Positions 28,602 through 37,779 of a DNA stretch of 64,000 nucleotides are shown here, piece after piece. A model generated the notes under the pieces. That model was not told the origin of the DNA. It saw nothing but the letters and a program-made list of their open reading frames with translations, and did not search any database. Both the position numbers and the translations under genes were made by a program. Source of the DNA: Rummeliibacillus sp963792445 (GTDB lineage: Bacteria; Bacillota; Bacilli; Bacillales_A; Planococcaceae); assembly GCA_963792445.1 (NCBI GenBank), contig CAWBWO010000016.1:62001-126000 (forward strand), written 5' to 3'. Positions within the stretch are counted from its first letter, which is position 1. The number at the start of each line of letters is the position of its first letter.

Positions 28602-29312
28602 TTATAGGAAAGTCTTCATCTTCTGCATTTGTGAGAGCAGAACAATTAAACGAATATCCATTTTTTGGATAATATGATTATGCTTTTGCTTTTGGTGCGA
28701 TGCATTTTCATCGTGATTTGGCTTAGCTGAATATGTGAATTTTTGAATAATATCTCCTTTCAATGCTATTTTCGCTTTAGATACCATACGTGTTCCATTA
28801 CTTAATGGCTTTCCAAATTGAATAGGAATAAAACTGCAATCCCCCAATACAACTTGATTAGAGACCTCCTTTATACCAATTATTTCGTGTTCAAAGAAGA
28901 CTGGATTGCTCATACTTATATCAATTTCATATTCTCCTATTACTACAGGGATAATTACTTCTATATGATTATGTTTGCATTTGGAAAACGAGTTCTTCTT
29001 TTTCGAATGCGTATGGATTGGATTAACAGACGCTTTATATACCCTATGCTTTGTAGGATGCACTTCCTTTTTAGAAGAAAAGCTAATCATTTCATTAATT
29101 GTTGAACTGACTAACTTAAATTGCAGTGGCTCAGAGTATAATAATTCTGTATGAATAAACTGTGATTGGCTCTCTGATTGTTGTGTTCGATCTTTACTGT
29201 CGAGGAATTTTGCCGATTGTTGAATGGCATTACCCGAAATAGGGGGACGAAGAAATTCGTCTATTTCAATGATTGTAATAAATGGATTAGTAACTGTTAT
29301 TGAATAAATCAT
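28602..29312 (-). CDS. Second CsxC/SPOCS-like protein
   Basis: Protein of 236 residues with the same beta-rich block order as its neighbour: IPVVIGEYEIDISMSNPVFF, then LGDCSFIPIQFGKPLSNG and KAKIALKGDIIQKFTYSA. The His/Lys-rich segments around 100-115 and 200-212 are unusual. It has no signal peptide or membrane segment. It lies 16 bases after the 152-residue gene, so the two form an operon. A role in the spore coat or exosporium is inferred from the fold pattern and neighbours. Confidence 0.55.
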   Translation of the reverse strand: MIYSITVTNPFITIIEIDEFLRPPISGNAIQQSAKFLDSKDRTQQSESQSQFIHTELLYSEPLQFKLVSSTINEMISFSSKKEVHPTKHRVYKASVNPIHTHSKKKNSFSKCKHNHIEVIIPVVIGEYEIDISMSNPVFFEHEIIGIKEVSNQVVLGDCSFIPIQFGKPLSNGTRMVSKAKIALKGDIIQKFTYSAKPNHDENASHQKQKHNHIIQKMDIRLIVLLSQMQKMKTFL

Positions 29313-29328
29313 TTCAACACCATAACTT

Positions 29329-29772
29329 TTAAGCTACTACTTGAAAGTGGTGCCGCATGATATTCTTTTTTATCTTCTCTCCATTCATGCTGAGGAAGCT
29401 TAGATTATCTTTTTTTGTTCTCTTTTCCTTTTCTCGATTAACTGTCTCTACACTCTGATGATTTTTTAATATCTTAGTAAGGCGATTAACAGACTGTAAT
29501 TGAATCGTTTTTAGAACTGAAATCAAACATTCTAATTTCCTTCTTTTAATTTCCAATTCCGCATCATCTGCTATAGATAATGATTCAATAGTTCTTTTGT
29601 TTTTCTCCAAATCATCAAATTCAATTGTTTTTATATAGGATTTATGATGTTCTGTGTCATCATCAGCTTTTTGGAGTAGTCTTGCATCATGGCTGAATCC
29701 GGCCGTATACCTATTCGGTTGTTTAGATTGAATCTGCGTTAATCCATCGGAGTTAATCCATGGAGTATTCAT
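29329..29772 (-). CDS. Hypothetical protein of a spore-surface operon
   Basis: About 147 residues from ATG 29772 (GGGAGTGGG upstream); a second in-frame start lies five codons earlier. Family not recognised. The N-terminus reads NTPWINSDGLTQIQSKQPNR; the middle is a charged, probably coiled helix (DLEKNKRTIESLSIADDAEL then EIKRRKLECLISVLKTIQLQ). It is basic at the C-terminus. CATACACT at 29854-29847 on the minus strand matches a sigma-E -10 sequence, but no clear -35 partner is seen. Position suggests a small morphogenetic or linker protein. Confidence 0.5.
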   Translation of the reverse strand: MNTPWINSDGLTQIQSKQPNRYTAGFSHDARLLQKADDDTEHHKSYIKTIEFDDLEKNKRTIESLSIADDAELEIKRRKLECLISVLKTIQLQSVNRLTKILKNHQSVETVNREKEKRTKKDNLSFLSMNGEKIKKNIMRHHFQVVA

Positions 29773-29989
29773 TTTACCCACTCCCATAAAAATAGATTTC
29801 CTTTATTTATTTATGCTACTTGGCTTTCTTCGGTTCCTTGTAGTACAGTGTATGTCTTCCTAACCACTGTCCTTTATCAATTTCACAGAGCTAATCTACT
29901 AGCATAGGCATCTATATCATTTTCAAACAAAAAGTTTGAATATAATACATAGCTGTTCATTTTCAAATAAATGAGAAGGGATGCTCAAA

Positions 29990-31091
29990 ATGATCACAAT
30001 TAGTCTTTGTATGATAGTAAAAAATGAAGAAGATACGCTTGCTCGCTGTCTTGACTCTTCAAAGGACATTGTTGATGAAATTAATATTGTAGATACAGGG
30101 TCTACAGATAAAACAAAAGAGATTGCGAGTTTATACACAGACAGAATTTTTGATTTTAAATGGGTAGACGATTTTGCAAAGGCACGGAATTTTTCATTTG
30201 AACAAGCGACCATGGATTATATTCTTTGGCTTGATGCAGATGACGTAATCTTAGAAAAAGACCGAAAATTACTAATGGAATTAAAGAATTCATTGAGTTC
30301 AGATGTAGACTCAGTTATGATGGATTATCACCTTGGGTACTGATGAATTTGGAAATGTAACATCTAAGTTAAAGAGAAATCGTTTGTTGAAAAGAAGTTG
30401 TTCATTTAAGTGGATAGGTGCTGTTCATGAATATGTAGAGGTATGGGGTAACGTTATTTCAAGTGATATTGCCATCACTCATAAAAGCATTCATCATGAT
30501 ACGAATCGAAACATTTTAATATATGAGAAAAAACTTGCCAAACAGGAAGAATTTACACCACGCGATTTGTTTTACTTTGCCAATGAGTTAATGGATCATC
30601 AGATGATTGGCACTGCAATTACCTATTATGAGAAATTTCTTGCGACTGATAAAGGATGGATTGAAGACAATATATCAGCATGCGGGAGACTAGCCGACTG
30701 CTATCAAAGTATAGGTAATAAAGAGAAGGAGTTAGATTCTATCCTTAGATCTTTTCGTTATGACAAGCCTCGTCCCGAAATGTGTTGCCGTCTTGGGTTC
30801 TTTTTTATGAATAGAGAAGAGGTTCAATCAGCCATTTATTGGTTTAAGGCTGCAATTGAATATGATCAAGTGGAGGATAATGGAGGTATGGTAAATATTG
30901 AAGATTACACGTGGTTACCAAATTTACAACTATGTGTTTGTTATGATCGACTAGGTAATCACGAACTTGCTTATTATCATAATGAGGTGGCTAGAGGTTA
31001 CCGGCCAAAAGATGAAAGTATTCTCCATAATAAAAAATATTTAGAATCAGTCTTAGGACGAGGTGATAAAGATGACATCCAACAAGCCTAA
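29990..31091 (+). pseudogene. Family 2 glycosyltransferase with TPR-like tail, +1 frameshift
   Basis: GT2 glycosyltransferase of about 366 residues after repair. The GT-A fold has SLCMIVKNEEDTLARCLDS at the N-terminus, VDTGSTDKT and the metal-binding WLDADD (about 79-84). An extra T near 30342 shifts frame after MDYHLGY; the next frame continues with DEFGNVTSKLKRNRLLKR and a helical repeat tail. ATG 29990 is chosen because GAAGGG lies nine bases before it. Related genes sit beside collagen-like exosporium proteins in Bacillus and attach sugars to their GXY repeats. The end overlaps the next glycosyltransferase gene by 20 bases. Confidence 0.78.
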
Positions 31092-32649
31092 AATATTACT
31101 TGGTTCACCTATACATCAGAAGCCCGATATACTTAAGGAGTTTTTATCAACTATTGCAGAATTACAAAATGAACATTATCATCTCAACTACTTTTTTATA
31201 GATAATAATGAAGATCCACTATCAAAACAAATATCTACCAAGATTTTAAAAACAGTAATGACTGCACTAGTATTGAATATGCAGAAGATTTAAATGTCTA
31301 TGTTCGAGATGATCAAAGACATTATTGGAATGAACAGTTAATTTGGAAAGTAGCAGAATATAAGAACAAAATGATAGATAAAGCGATTGAAGAGGAGTAT
31401 GATTATCTGTTTCTCGTTGATTCGGATTTAATCATACATCCAGAGACAATTAATTATCTATTAAAAGCGAATAAGGACATTATATCAGAAGTTTTCTGGA
31501 CAAAATGGGAACCCAATGCAGATAAACAACCTCAAGTATGGATTTCTGATGAGTATAAGCAATGGGTACAACAACGTGGAGAAACACTTTCAGAGGAAGA
31601 GGTTGTAGAGCGTTACCAACAATTTATATCGAAAATGCGTACACCGGGTGTTTATGAGGTCGGTGGTTTAGGGGCATGTACGTTAATTAGCCGAAAAGCC
31701 CTCCAGGCTGGTGTGAACTTTAAGCAGATAAAAAATTTATCGTTCTGGGGAGAAGATAGGCATTTTTGTATAAGAGCTGTTGCACTTGGCTTATCATTGC
31801 ATGTAGATACACATGTCCCTCCATTACATCTTATACAGGGATTCTGATTTGCAGCAATAGAATGATATAGAAAGAATTGGGAAAACTGATAGCCCAAAAG
31901 CAAGAGGAGCTAGAAAAGTTAGAAAGAAAGAAAAGCAAGAAACGTAAAACCTAAACCAAAACTAACTCTTTCAATGATAGTAAAAAATGAAAGTGGACGT
32001 TTCCTTAAACAAGTGCTCAAATCACATTTAAAATATATCGACGAAGCAGTTATAATTGATGATGCAAGTACAGATGATACTGTGGAGGTATGTTTAGAAA
32101 TTCTAAAGGATATTCCTGTTCGCTTAGTGAGAAATAAAGAATCCAGATTTGTTAATGAGGTATCACTTCGTAGACAACAATGGGAAGAAACTATAAGTAC
32201 TAATCCAGACTGGATTATCAATCTAGATGCAGATGAAATTTTTGAAGATAGGTTTGCAAAAGAAGTTCAACAGTTACTAGAACAAGATAATTTTGATGTA
32301 TATAGTTTTAGATTATATGATTTTTGGAATCCAACTCATTACAGAGAGGACGAATTTTGGCAAGCACATCAAATCTATCGTCCATTTCTTGTAAGATATC
32401 GTAAAGAAGTTAACTATACCTGGAATGATGTACCTTTACACTGTGGCCGATTTCCTGAAAATATATTTGAATTACCTAATAGTATTAGTTCTTTGCGTAT
32501 TAAACATTTAGGTTGGATAGATCCTGAAGAACGGTTAGCAAAATTCAAGCGGTATCAAGCATTGGACCCTGAAGCAAAGTATGGTAGACAAACAACAATA
32601 TCTTTCGATAATGGATGAAAACCCAAAATTAATTCCTTGGGAAGAATAA
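31072..32649 (+). pseudogene. Two-domain glycosyltransferase, multiply frameshifted
   Basis: Probably one bifunctional glycosyltransferase of about 525 residues broken by at least five indels. Part one begins KPKILLGSPIHQKPDILKEF; one A is missing in an A run near 31250. The next frame has DYLFLVDSDLIIHPETINYLL and a GACTLISRKAL-HFCIRAVALG fold end. Shifts near 31815, 31855 and 31945 precede a charged linker (KLIAQKQEELEKLERKKSKK). Domain two reads LTLSMIVKNESGRFLKQVL, DDASTDDT and NLDADE. A last shift near 32590 restores the natural end, SIMDENPKLIPWEE, at 32649. It is possible that the two domains are separate genes. Target is probably the collagen-like protein. Confidence 0.65.
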
Positions 32650-32671
32650 GTAAACTTTATAAAAAAATTAA

Positions 32672-32722
32672 AGGTTACCTTAAATACTAAAGTCATAGTA
32701 TTATAAAGGTAACACTTTTTTT
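32672..32722 (+). terminator. Terminator of the glycosyltransferase operon
   Basis: Stem GGTTACCTT-AATACTA / TAGTATT-AAGGTAAC then CACTTTTTTT. Confidence 0.85.
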
Positions 32723-32745
32723 AGAAAAAAATGCGTCATAATCAT

Positions 32746-32777
32746 TTAAAAAGGCGTATGCATTTAGCATACACCTC
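32746..32777 (-). terminator. Terminator of the collagen-like gene
   Basis: On the minus strand, GGTGTATGC-TAAAT-GCATACGCC followed by TTTTT, 17 bases after the stop. Confidence 0.85.
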
Positions 32778-32793
32778 AGGCATTAAAATCAGG

Positions 32794-34362
32794 TTAATTA
32801 TTAGAAATCTTAATAATCGTAATTGCAGCAGAAACGGAGTGATCTCCATTTATGCAATCGGAAATAATCGTTTCTTGGTCTCCCTTAAACTTCAGTCTAA
32901 GTGTAGAGTTAGCTGGAATATTCAGTATTACTGACATTGTAGTACCGTCTCTTTGTGAGTATAGTGTTGATGGTGAAATTTCGGAACCGTTTAATTCCAA
33001 TACAAATGCGCTTGTTCCATCAAAGTTAACAAAAGCATTAACTAAGTAGAATCCAGCGTTACGAATCATTATTCTTGAGGAGTCGATCGTGATACCTGTT
33101 GTTCCATCAATGTCCTGCCAATTAACGTATGGACTTGAGCTAGATAATCTTTGATCACTATTGCGACGAATATAGGCAAACGGAGAATTTGATGAGGATC
33201 CAGTAGCGCCAGTACGTCCAGTAGCACCAGTAGCGCCAGTACGTCCAGTAGCACCAGTAGCGCCAGTACGTCCAGTAGCACCAGTAGCGCCAGTACGTCC
33301 AGTAGCACCAGTAGCGCCAGTACGTCCAGTAGCACCAGTAGCGCCAGTACGTCCAGTAGCACCAGTAGCGCCAGTAGCACCAGTAGCGCCAGTAGCGCCA
33401 GTAGCACCAGTAGCGCCAGTACGTCCAGTAGCACCAGTAGCGCCAGTACGTCCAGTAGCACCAGTAGCGCCAGTACGTCCAGTAGCACCAGTAGCACCAG
33501 TACGTCCAGTAGCACCAGTAGCGCCAGTACGTCCAGTAGCACCAGTAGCACCAGTACGTCCAGTAGCACCAGTAGCACCAGTAGCACCAGTAGCACCAGT
33601 AGCACCAGTAGCACCAGTAGCACCAGTACGTCCAGTAGCACCAGTAGCACCAGTACGTCCAGTAGCACCAGTAGCACCAGTAGCACCAGTACGTCCAGTA
33701 GCACCAGTAGCACCAGTAGCACCAGTACGTCCAGTAGCACCAGTAGCACCAGTAGCGTCCAGTAGCACCAGTAGCACCAGTAGCACCAGTAGCCCAGTAC
33801 GTCCAGTAGCACCAGTAGCACCAGTAGCACCAGTAGCACCAGTACGTCCAGTAGCACCAGTAGCACCAGTAGCGCCAGTACGTCCAGTAGCACCAGTAGC
33901 ACCAGTAGCACCAGTAGCACCAGTAGCACCAGTAGCACCAGTAGCACCAGTAGCACCAGTAGCGCCAGTAGCACCAGTAGCACCAGTAGCACCAGTAGCG
34001 CCAGTACGTCCAGTAGCACCAGTAGCGCCAGTAGCGTCCAGTAGCACCAGTAGCACCAGTAGCGCCAGTACGTCCAGTAGCACCAGTAGCACCAGTAGCG
34101 CCAGTACGTCCAGTAGCACCAGTCATGCACCAGTAGCACCAGTAGCGCCAGTACGTCCAGTAGCGCCAGTCACGCCAGTAGCGCCAGTAGCGCCGGTACG
34201 CCCGGTGCGCCCAGTACGCCCAGTACGTCCAGTACGTCCAGTAGCACCAGTAGCACCCATAAATCCTCTAGGTCCTCTAGCTCCTCGAACTACATTTTCA
34301 TCCTCATCACAATTACATAAAAATCTATTGCAAGAATTACATCTTCTTCTTTCTGAACTCAT
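32794..34362 (-). pseudogene. Collagen-like spore-surface glycoprotein (BclA-type), frame disrupted in repeats
   Basis: Architecture: a short N-terminus with Cys residues (RRRCNSCNRFLCNCDEDE), a long Gly-X-Thr repeat (GAT and GRT triplets) encoded by 9-bp units between about 33195 and 34260, and a C-terminal beta-sandwich-like domain of about 130 residues starting near SSNSPFAYIRR and ending IIKISNN, like the BclA/C1q-type trimerisation head. ATG 34362 has the perfect site GGAGGTGAG. The frame meets a stop at about 34124 where a unit carries two extra bases; a 10-base unit near 34034 restores frame. A second shifted stretch lies between an 8-base unit (about 33793) and a 10-base unit (about 33751). 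Thr-rich repeats are typical O-glycosylation sites. Confidence 0.82.
33195..34260 (-). repeat. Tandem 9-bp repeat encoding Gly-Ala-Thr / Gly-Arg-Thr
   Basis: More than 110 copies of AGTAGCACC, AGTAGCGCC or AGTACGTCC (plus-strand view). Higher-order 27-bp periods GAT-GAT-GRT are visible at 33195-33360 and 33410-33560. Reading shifted frames yields artefactual Leu/Val- or Tyr/Trp/Cys-rich proteins. Confidence 0.95.
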
Positions 34363-34514
34363 TTTCTCACCTCCAATCATAGTATCCTATTCACACTGGA
34401 CTTATTAGAAAGGGGCAATTATCTCTAAATAAACATTAATATAAAAAGAAAGATGAATATGAATTTTGTATTGCATCCCAAGAAGAGTAGAAGACTTGTA
34501 AGGAAAAAAGCTAA

Positions 34515-34552
34515 TAAAAAACGACTGCTCTTTTAGAACAGTCGTTTGTGCA
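34515..34552 (-). terminator. Terminator of the rRNA methyltransferase gene
   Basis: Minus-strand stem AAACGACTG-TCT / AGA-CAGTCGTTT followed by TTTATT. Confidence 0.88.
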
Positions 34553-34560
34553 AATTGTTA

Positions 34561-35757
34561 TTAACTTAATTTTTTAATGAAAGCCACTTTTAAATAATTA
34601 AATTCTGGAAAATCACGATTAGCTCGGAAATCTTTTGGTAATCCAAATTGATCAATGATTTTATATTTTGTATTAGTAGCTTTAAAAGCTTGGTCGATAA
34701 AGGACTTGAACTTTTTCATACCGAAGCTTGCATTATTTGTCGAAGCAACGATGATTCCATTCTTTTCAGTAATAGCAATAGCATCAGCTAATAATTTTGG
34801 ATAGTCCTTTGCTGAAGAAAAAGTCAATTTTTTCGTACGTGCGAAACTTGGTGGATCAAGTACAACTAAATCAAATTTCAATTCATGTCGTACAGCATAT
34901 TTGAAGTAATGGAAGACATCCATTACTTTAATATCTTGAGCCTCATAATCGATGCCATTCACACTAAATTGTTCAATTGTTTTTGCTAGACTACGTTTTG
35001 CTAAGTCGACACTAGTGGTTTTTGCAGCGCCGCCTAATGCAGCAGCTACTGAAAATGCACCGGTATAGGAAAAAGTATTTAACATATTTGTACCATCTGC
35101 ATAGTGGTCTCGAATCGCACGACGAACATCACGTTGATCGAGGAAAATACCTGTCATTGCACCATCGTTTAAATTAATGGCGAAGTTCATACCATTTTCT
35201 TTTATGATAATAGGGAAATCCCCTTTAGTCCCCATTACAAAATCATCTTGGTCAATATACTGTCCCTTTGTATCAAAACGTTTTTTCTCATAAATTGCTT
35301 TATATTCGACAAGTTCATTTAGTGCGTTGTATATATGTTCTTTAAATGAATAAATTCCTTCACTATACCAGCTTACCATATAGTATCCATCGAAATAGTC
35401 AATGGTTAATCCACCAATGCCATCCCCTTCACCGTTGAAGATACGAAAAGCTGTAGTATCTTTATCATTAAAAAAGTCTTCGCGATGAGATAGTGCAATG
35501 GTTATCTTCTTATTAAAAAAGGCTTGATCAATTTGTTCATGTTCTTTTGTTGTTAAAACCCAACCAATCCCTTTGTTTTGATTGCCATAGTAACCAGTAC
35601 TGATAAAGCGGTTATGTTGGTCAACTAAGCGAACGATGTCGCCTTCTTCTTCTAATAATTCTTTATTTTGAATTGCGTCTTTTAAAATTAATGAATAGCC
35701 TTTTTTTAAATCGAAAATATATTTAGGGTCTACTCGTAATGTATGAATAGTTGTCAT
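34561..35757 (-). CDS. RlmI-type class I SAM-dependent rRNA methyltransferase
   Basis: Predicted 23S rRNA cytosine-C5 methyltransferase of 398 residues. It has an N-terminal PUA-like domain (about 1-75), an EEHI-like middle and a C-terminal Rossmann methyltransferase with SAM motif LNTFSYTGAFSVAAALGGA and catalytic-loop motif VVLDPPSFAR. It matches RlmI/YwbD proteins in length. ATG 35757 has GAAGG eight bases upstream; a GTG five codons earlier overlaps that site. Monocistronic. Confidence 0.9.
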   Translation of the reverse strand: MTTIHTLRVDPKYIFDLKKGYSLILKDAIQNKELLEEEGDIVRLVDQHNRFISTGYYGNQNKGIGWVLTTKEHEQIDQAFFNKKITIALSHREDFFNDKDTTAFRIFNGEGDGIGGLTIDYFDGYYMVSWYSEGIYSFKEHIYNALNELVEYKAIYEKKRFDTKGQYIDQDDFVMGTKGDFPIIIKENGMNFAINLNDGAMTGIFLDQRDVRRAIRDHYADGTNMLNTFSYTGAFSVAAALGGAAKTTSVDLAKRSLAKTIEQFSVNGIDYEAQDIKVMDVFHYFKYAVRHELKFDLVVLDPPSFARTKKLTFSSAKDYPKLLADAIAITEKNGIIVASTNNASFGMKKFKSFIDQAFKATNTKYKIIDQFGLPKDFRANRDFPEFNYLKVAFIKKLS

Positions 35758-35969
35758 CTTGTCATCCTTCACGTTTTTCCCTCATTATCGCATTTTTTAT
35801 TAAGAAAAGCGAAGTTAAGTCAATTACAACTAATCCATAGTTCCGTTAATCAGTACCTATTTTGTTTTTCATGCAACACTCTCCCTTATAAATTGACGAA
35901 GAAATCACGATTCCCCTATACTTAAAAACGCAAATAATTAGATTACTAAACATTTAGATTTAAAAGAAT

Positions 35970-36000
35970 GGAGGAAAAAATGAGCAAATTGGTTAGATAA
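35970..36000 (+). other. Six-codon open frame with strong ribosome binding site before the ABC exporter
   Basis: GGAGG (35970-35974) stands five bases before ATG 35980, which opens MSKLVR and stops at 35998. Another frame downstream reads DKLQ and KKIHPITGKGLIQDD and its stop overlaps the ABC-gene start (GATGATTAA). So this is either a leader peptide or a frameshifted remnant of a short upstream gene that was translationally coupled to the exporter. Confidence 0.4.
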
Positions 36001-36045
36001 GTTACAAAAAAATTCATCCAATTACTGGTAAAGGATTGATACAAG

Positions 36046-37779
36046 ATGATTAAATTAAGCAAATTTCTTAAACCGTTCCAGTTTTCGATTTTTATTGTTT
36101 TAGTCCTAATTTTCCTACAATCATTATCTGAACTTTATTTGCCTACCTTAATGGCTGACATCGTGGATCAAGGCGTTGTTAAAGGGGATACGCGTTATAT
36201 TTGGAAAATTGGCGGCCTCATGCTTGTTGTTGCAGTAGTGGGCATGATTTGTTCTATTATTGCTAGTTTTTATTCTTCGAAAGTGGCATCTGGTTTTAGT
36301 AAATCTTTGAGATCCAAAGTTTTTAATCATACAGAAAATTTTTCGTTACAAGAATTTGACCAGCTAGGAACAGCTTCTTTAATCACGAGAACGACGAATG
36401 ATATAGCGCAAATTCAACAAGTTCTGATCATGATTTTACGGATGATGATTAGTGCCCCAATGATGTGTATAGGCGGAATCATTATGGCCTTATCAAAAGA
36501 CGTTAAGTTAACGTTGGTGTTAGCAGTAGCTATTCCGGTATTAATATTGACGATTATCGTCATTGCCAAAAGTGTAATGCCGTTATTTAAAAAGATGCAA
36601 ACAAAATTAGATACGCTCAATCGGATATTAAGGGAGAACCTAATCGGGATTCGTGTTATTCGATCATTTAATAGAGTAAGTCATGAGAAAAAACGCTTTG
36701 ATGAAGCGAATTGGGATCTAACTCAAACTGCTATCAAAGTCAATAAACTTATGGCTTTTATGATGCCTGCGATGATGCTTATTCTAAATCTAACTACAGT
36801 AGCAATCATTTGGTTTGGTGGAATTCGAATCAGTAACGGTCATATGGAAATCGGTGACATGATGGCGTTTATACAATATGCAATGCAAATCATGTTTTCT
36901 TTTGTCATGCTTTCTATGATGTTCGTAATGGTTCCTAGAGCATCCGTATCAGCAACGAGAATTAATGAAGTGCTAGATACAAAATTTGATATCAAGGATG
37001 CAGCAGTCACAGTAGAGTCAGATGTTCTAAGAGGAGTCGTGGAATTTCGAGATGTTACATTTAGTTATCCTGGAGCAGAGATGCCTGCCATTTCCAATAT
37101 CTCCTTTAAGATGAATCCTGGAGAAGTAACCGCTATTATTGGAGGGACTGGCTCCGGGAAATCAACACTTATCCACTTAATCCCTCGTTTCTTTGATGTA
37201 GATCATGGAGAAGTGTTAGTAGATGGAGTAAATGTTCATGATATGTCACAGGATTATCTTCGTAAAAAAATCGGCTTTGTACCACAACAATCTCTATTAT
37301 TTTCTGGAACAATATCAGAAAATATTAGATATGGCAAAGAGGATGCATCAGATCATGAAGTTGAGCATGCAGCAGATGTAGCTCAAGCAGTTGAGTTTAT
37401 AAAAGAAATGCCAGATGGATTCAATACAACGATTGCCCAAGGAGGTACAAATGTCTCAGGAGGGCAAAAACAGAGATTATCGATTGCACGTGCACTAGTA
37501 AGAAAGCCAGAAATCTATCTGTTTGACGATAGTTTTTCAGCTTTAGACTTTAAAACAGACGCCAAACTTAGAAAAGCATTAAAAGAAGAAACGTACAATG
37601 CCAATTCCTCAACATTAATCGTTGCGCAACGTGTTACGACAATTATGGATGCAGATCAAATTATTGTTCTAGATAATGGAGAAATCGCTGGAATTGGACA
37701 ACACAAAGAATTAATGGATACATGCAAGGCTTACCGTGAAATTGTTATGTCACAGTTATCTGAGGGGGAAATCGCATGA
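36046..37779 (+). CDS. Heterodimeric ABC exporter subunit with degenerate ATP site
   Basis: Half-transporter of 577 residues: six membrane helices (about 10-300), then a nucleotide-binding domain. Walker A GGTGSGKST at 366-374; signature VSGGQ at 470-474 is canonical. Walker B is LFDDS with Asp495 in place of the catalytic Glu, and the H-loop His is Gln528. This is the non-hydrolysing half of a type IV exporter pair such as YfiB/YfiC, BmrC/BmrD or TM287/288. The stop overlaps the partner start (ATGA). These pairs export drugs or peptides; the substrate is unknown. Confidence 0.9.
   Translation: MIKLSKFLKPFQFSIFIVLVLIFLQSLSELYLPTLMADIVDQGVVKGDTRYIWKIGGLMLVVAVVGMICSIIASFYSSKVASGFSKSLRSKVFNHTENFSLQEFDQLGTASLITRTTNDIAQIQQVLIMILRMMISAPMMCIGGIIMALSKDVKLTLVLAVAIPVLILTIIVIAKSVMPLFKKMQTKLDTLNRILRENLIGIRVIRSFNRVSHEKKRFDEANWDLTQTAIKVNKLMAFMMPAMMLILNLTTVAIIWFGGIRISNGHMEIGDMMAFIQYAMQIMFSFVMLSMMFVMVPRASVSATRINEVLDTKFDIKDAAVTVESDVLRGVVEFRDVTFSYPGAEMPAISNISFKMNPGEVTAIIGGTGSGKSTLIHLIPRFFDVDHGEVLVDGVNVHDMSQDYLRKKIGFVPQQSLLFSGTISENIRYGKEDASDHEVEHAADVAQAVEFIKEMPDGFNTTIAQGGTNVSGGQKQRLSIARALVRKPEIYLFDDSFSALDFKTDAKLRKALKEETYNANSSTLIVAQRVTTIMDADQIIVLDNGEIAGIGQHKELMDTCKAYREIVMSQLSEGEIA

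Noticed and set aside
33069..34139. Long Leu/Val-rich and Tyr/Trp/Cys-rich frames opposite or out of phase with the collagen gene
   Set aside because: Artefacts of reading the 9-bp GXT repeat in the wrong frame.
33195..34260. CRISPR-like array appearance
   Set aside because: Units are 9 bp with no unique spacers; they encode collagen-like triplets and no cas genes are present.
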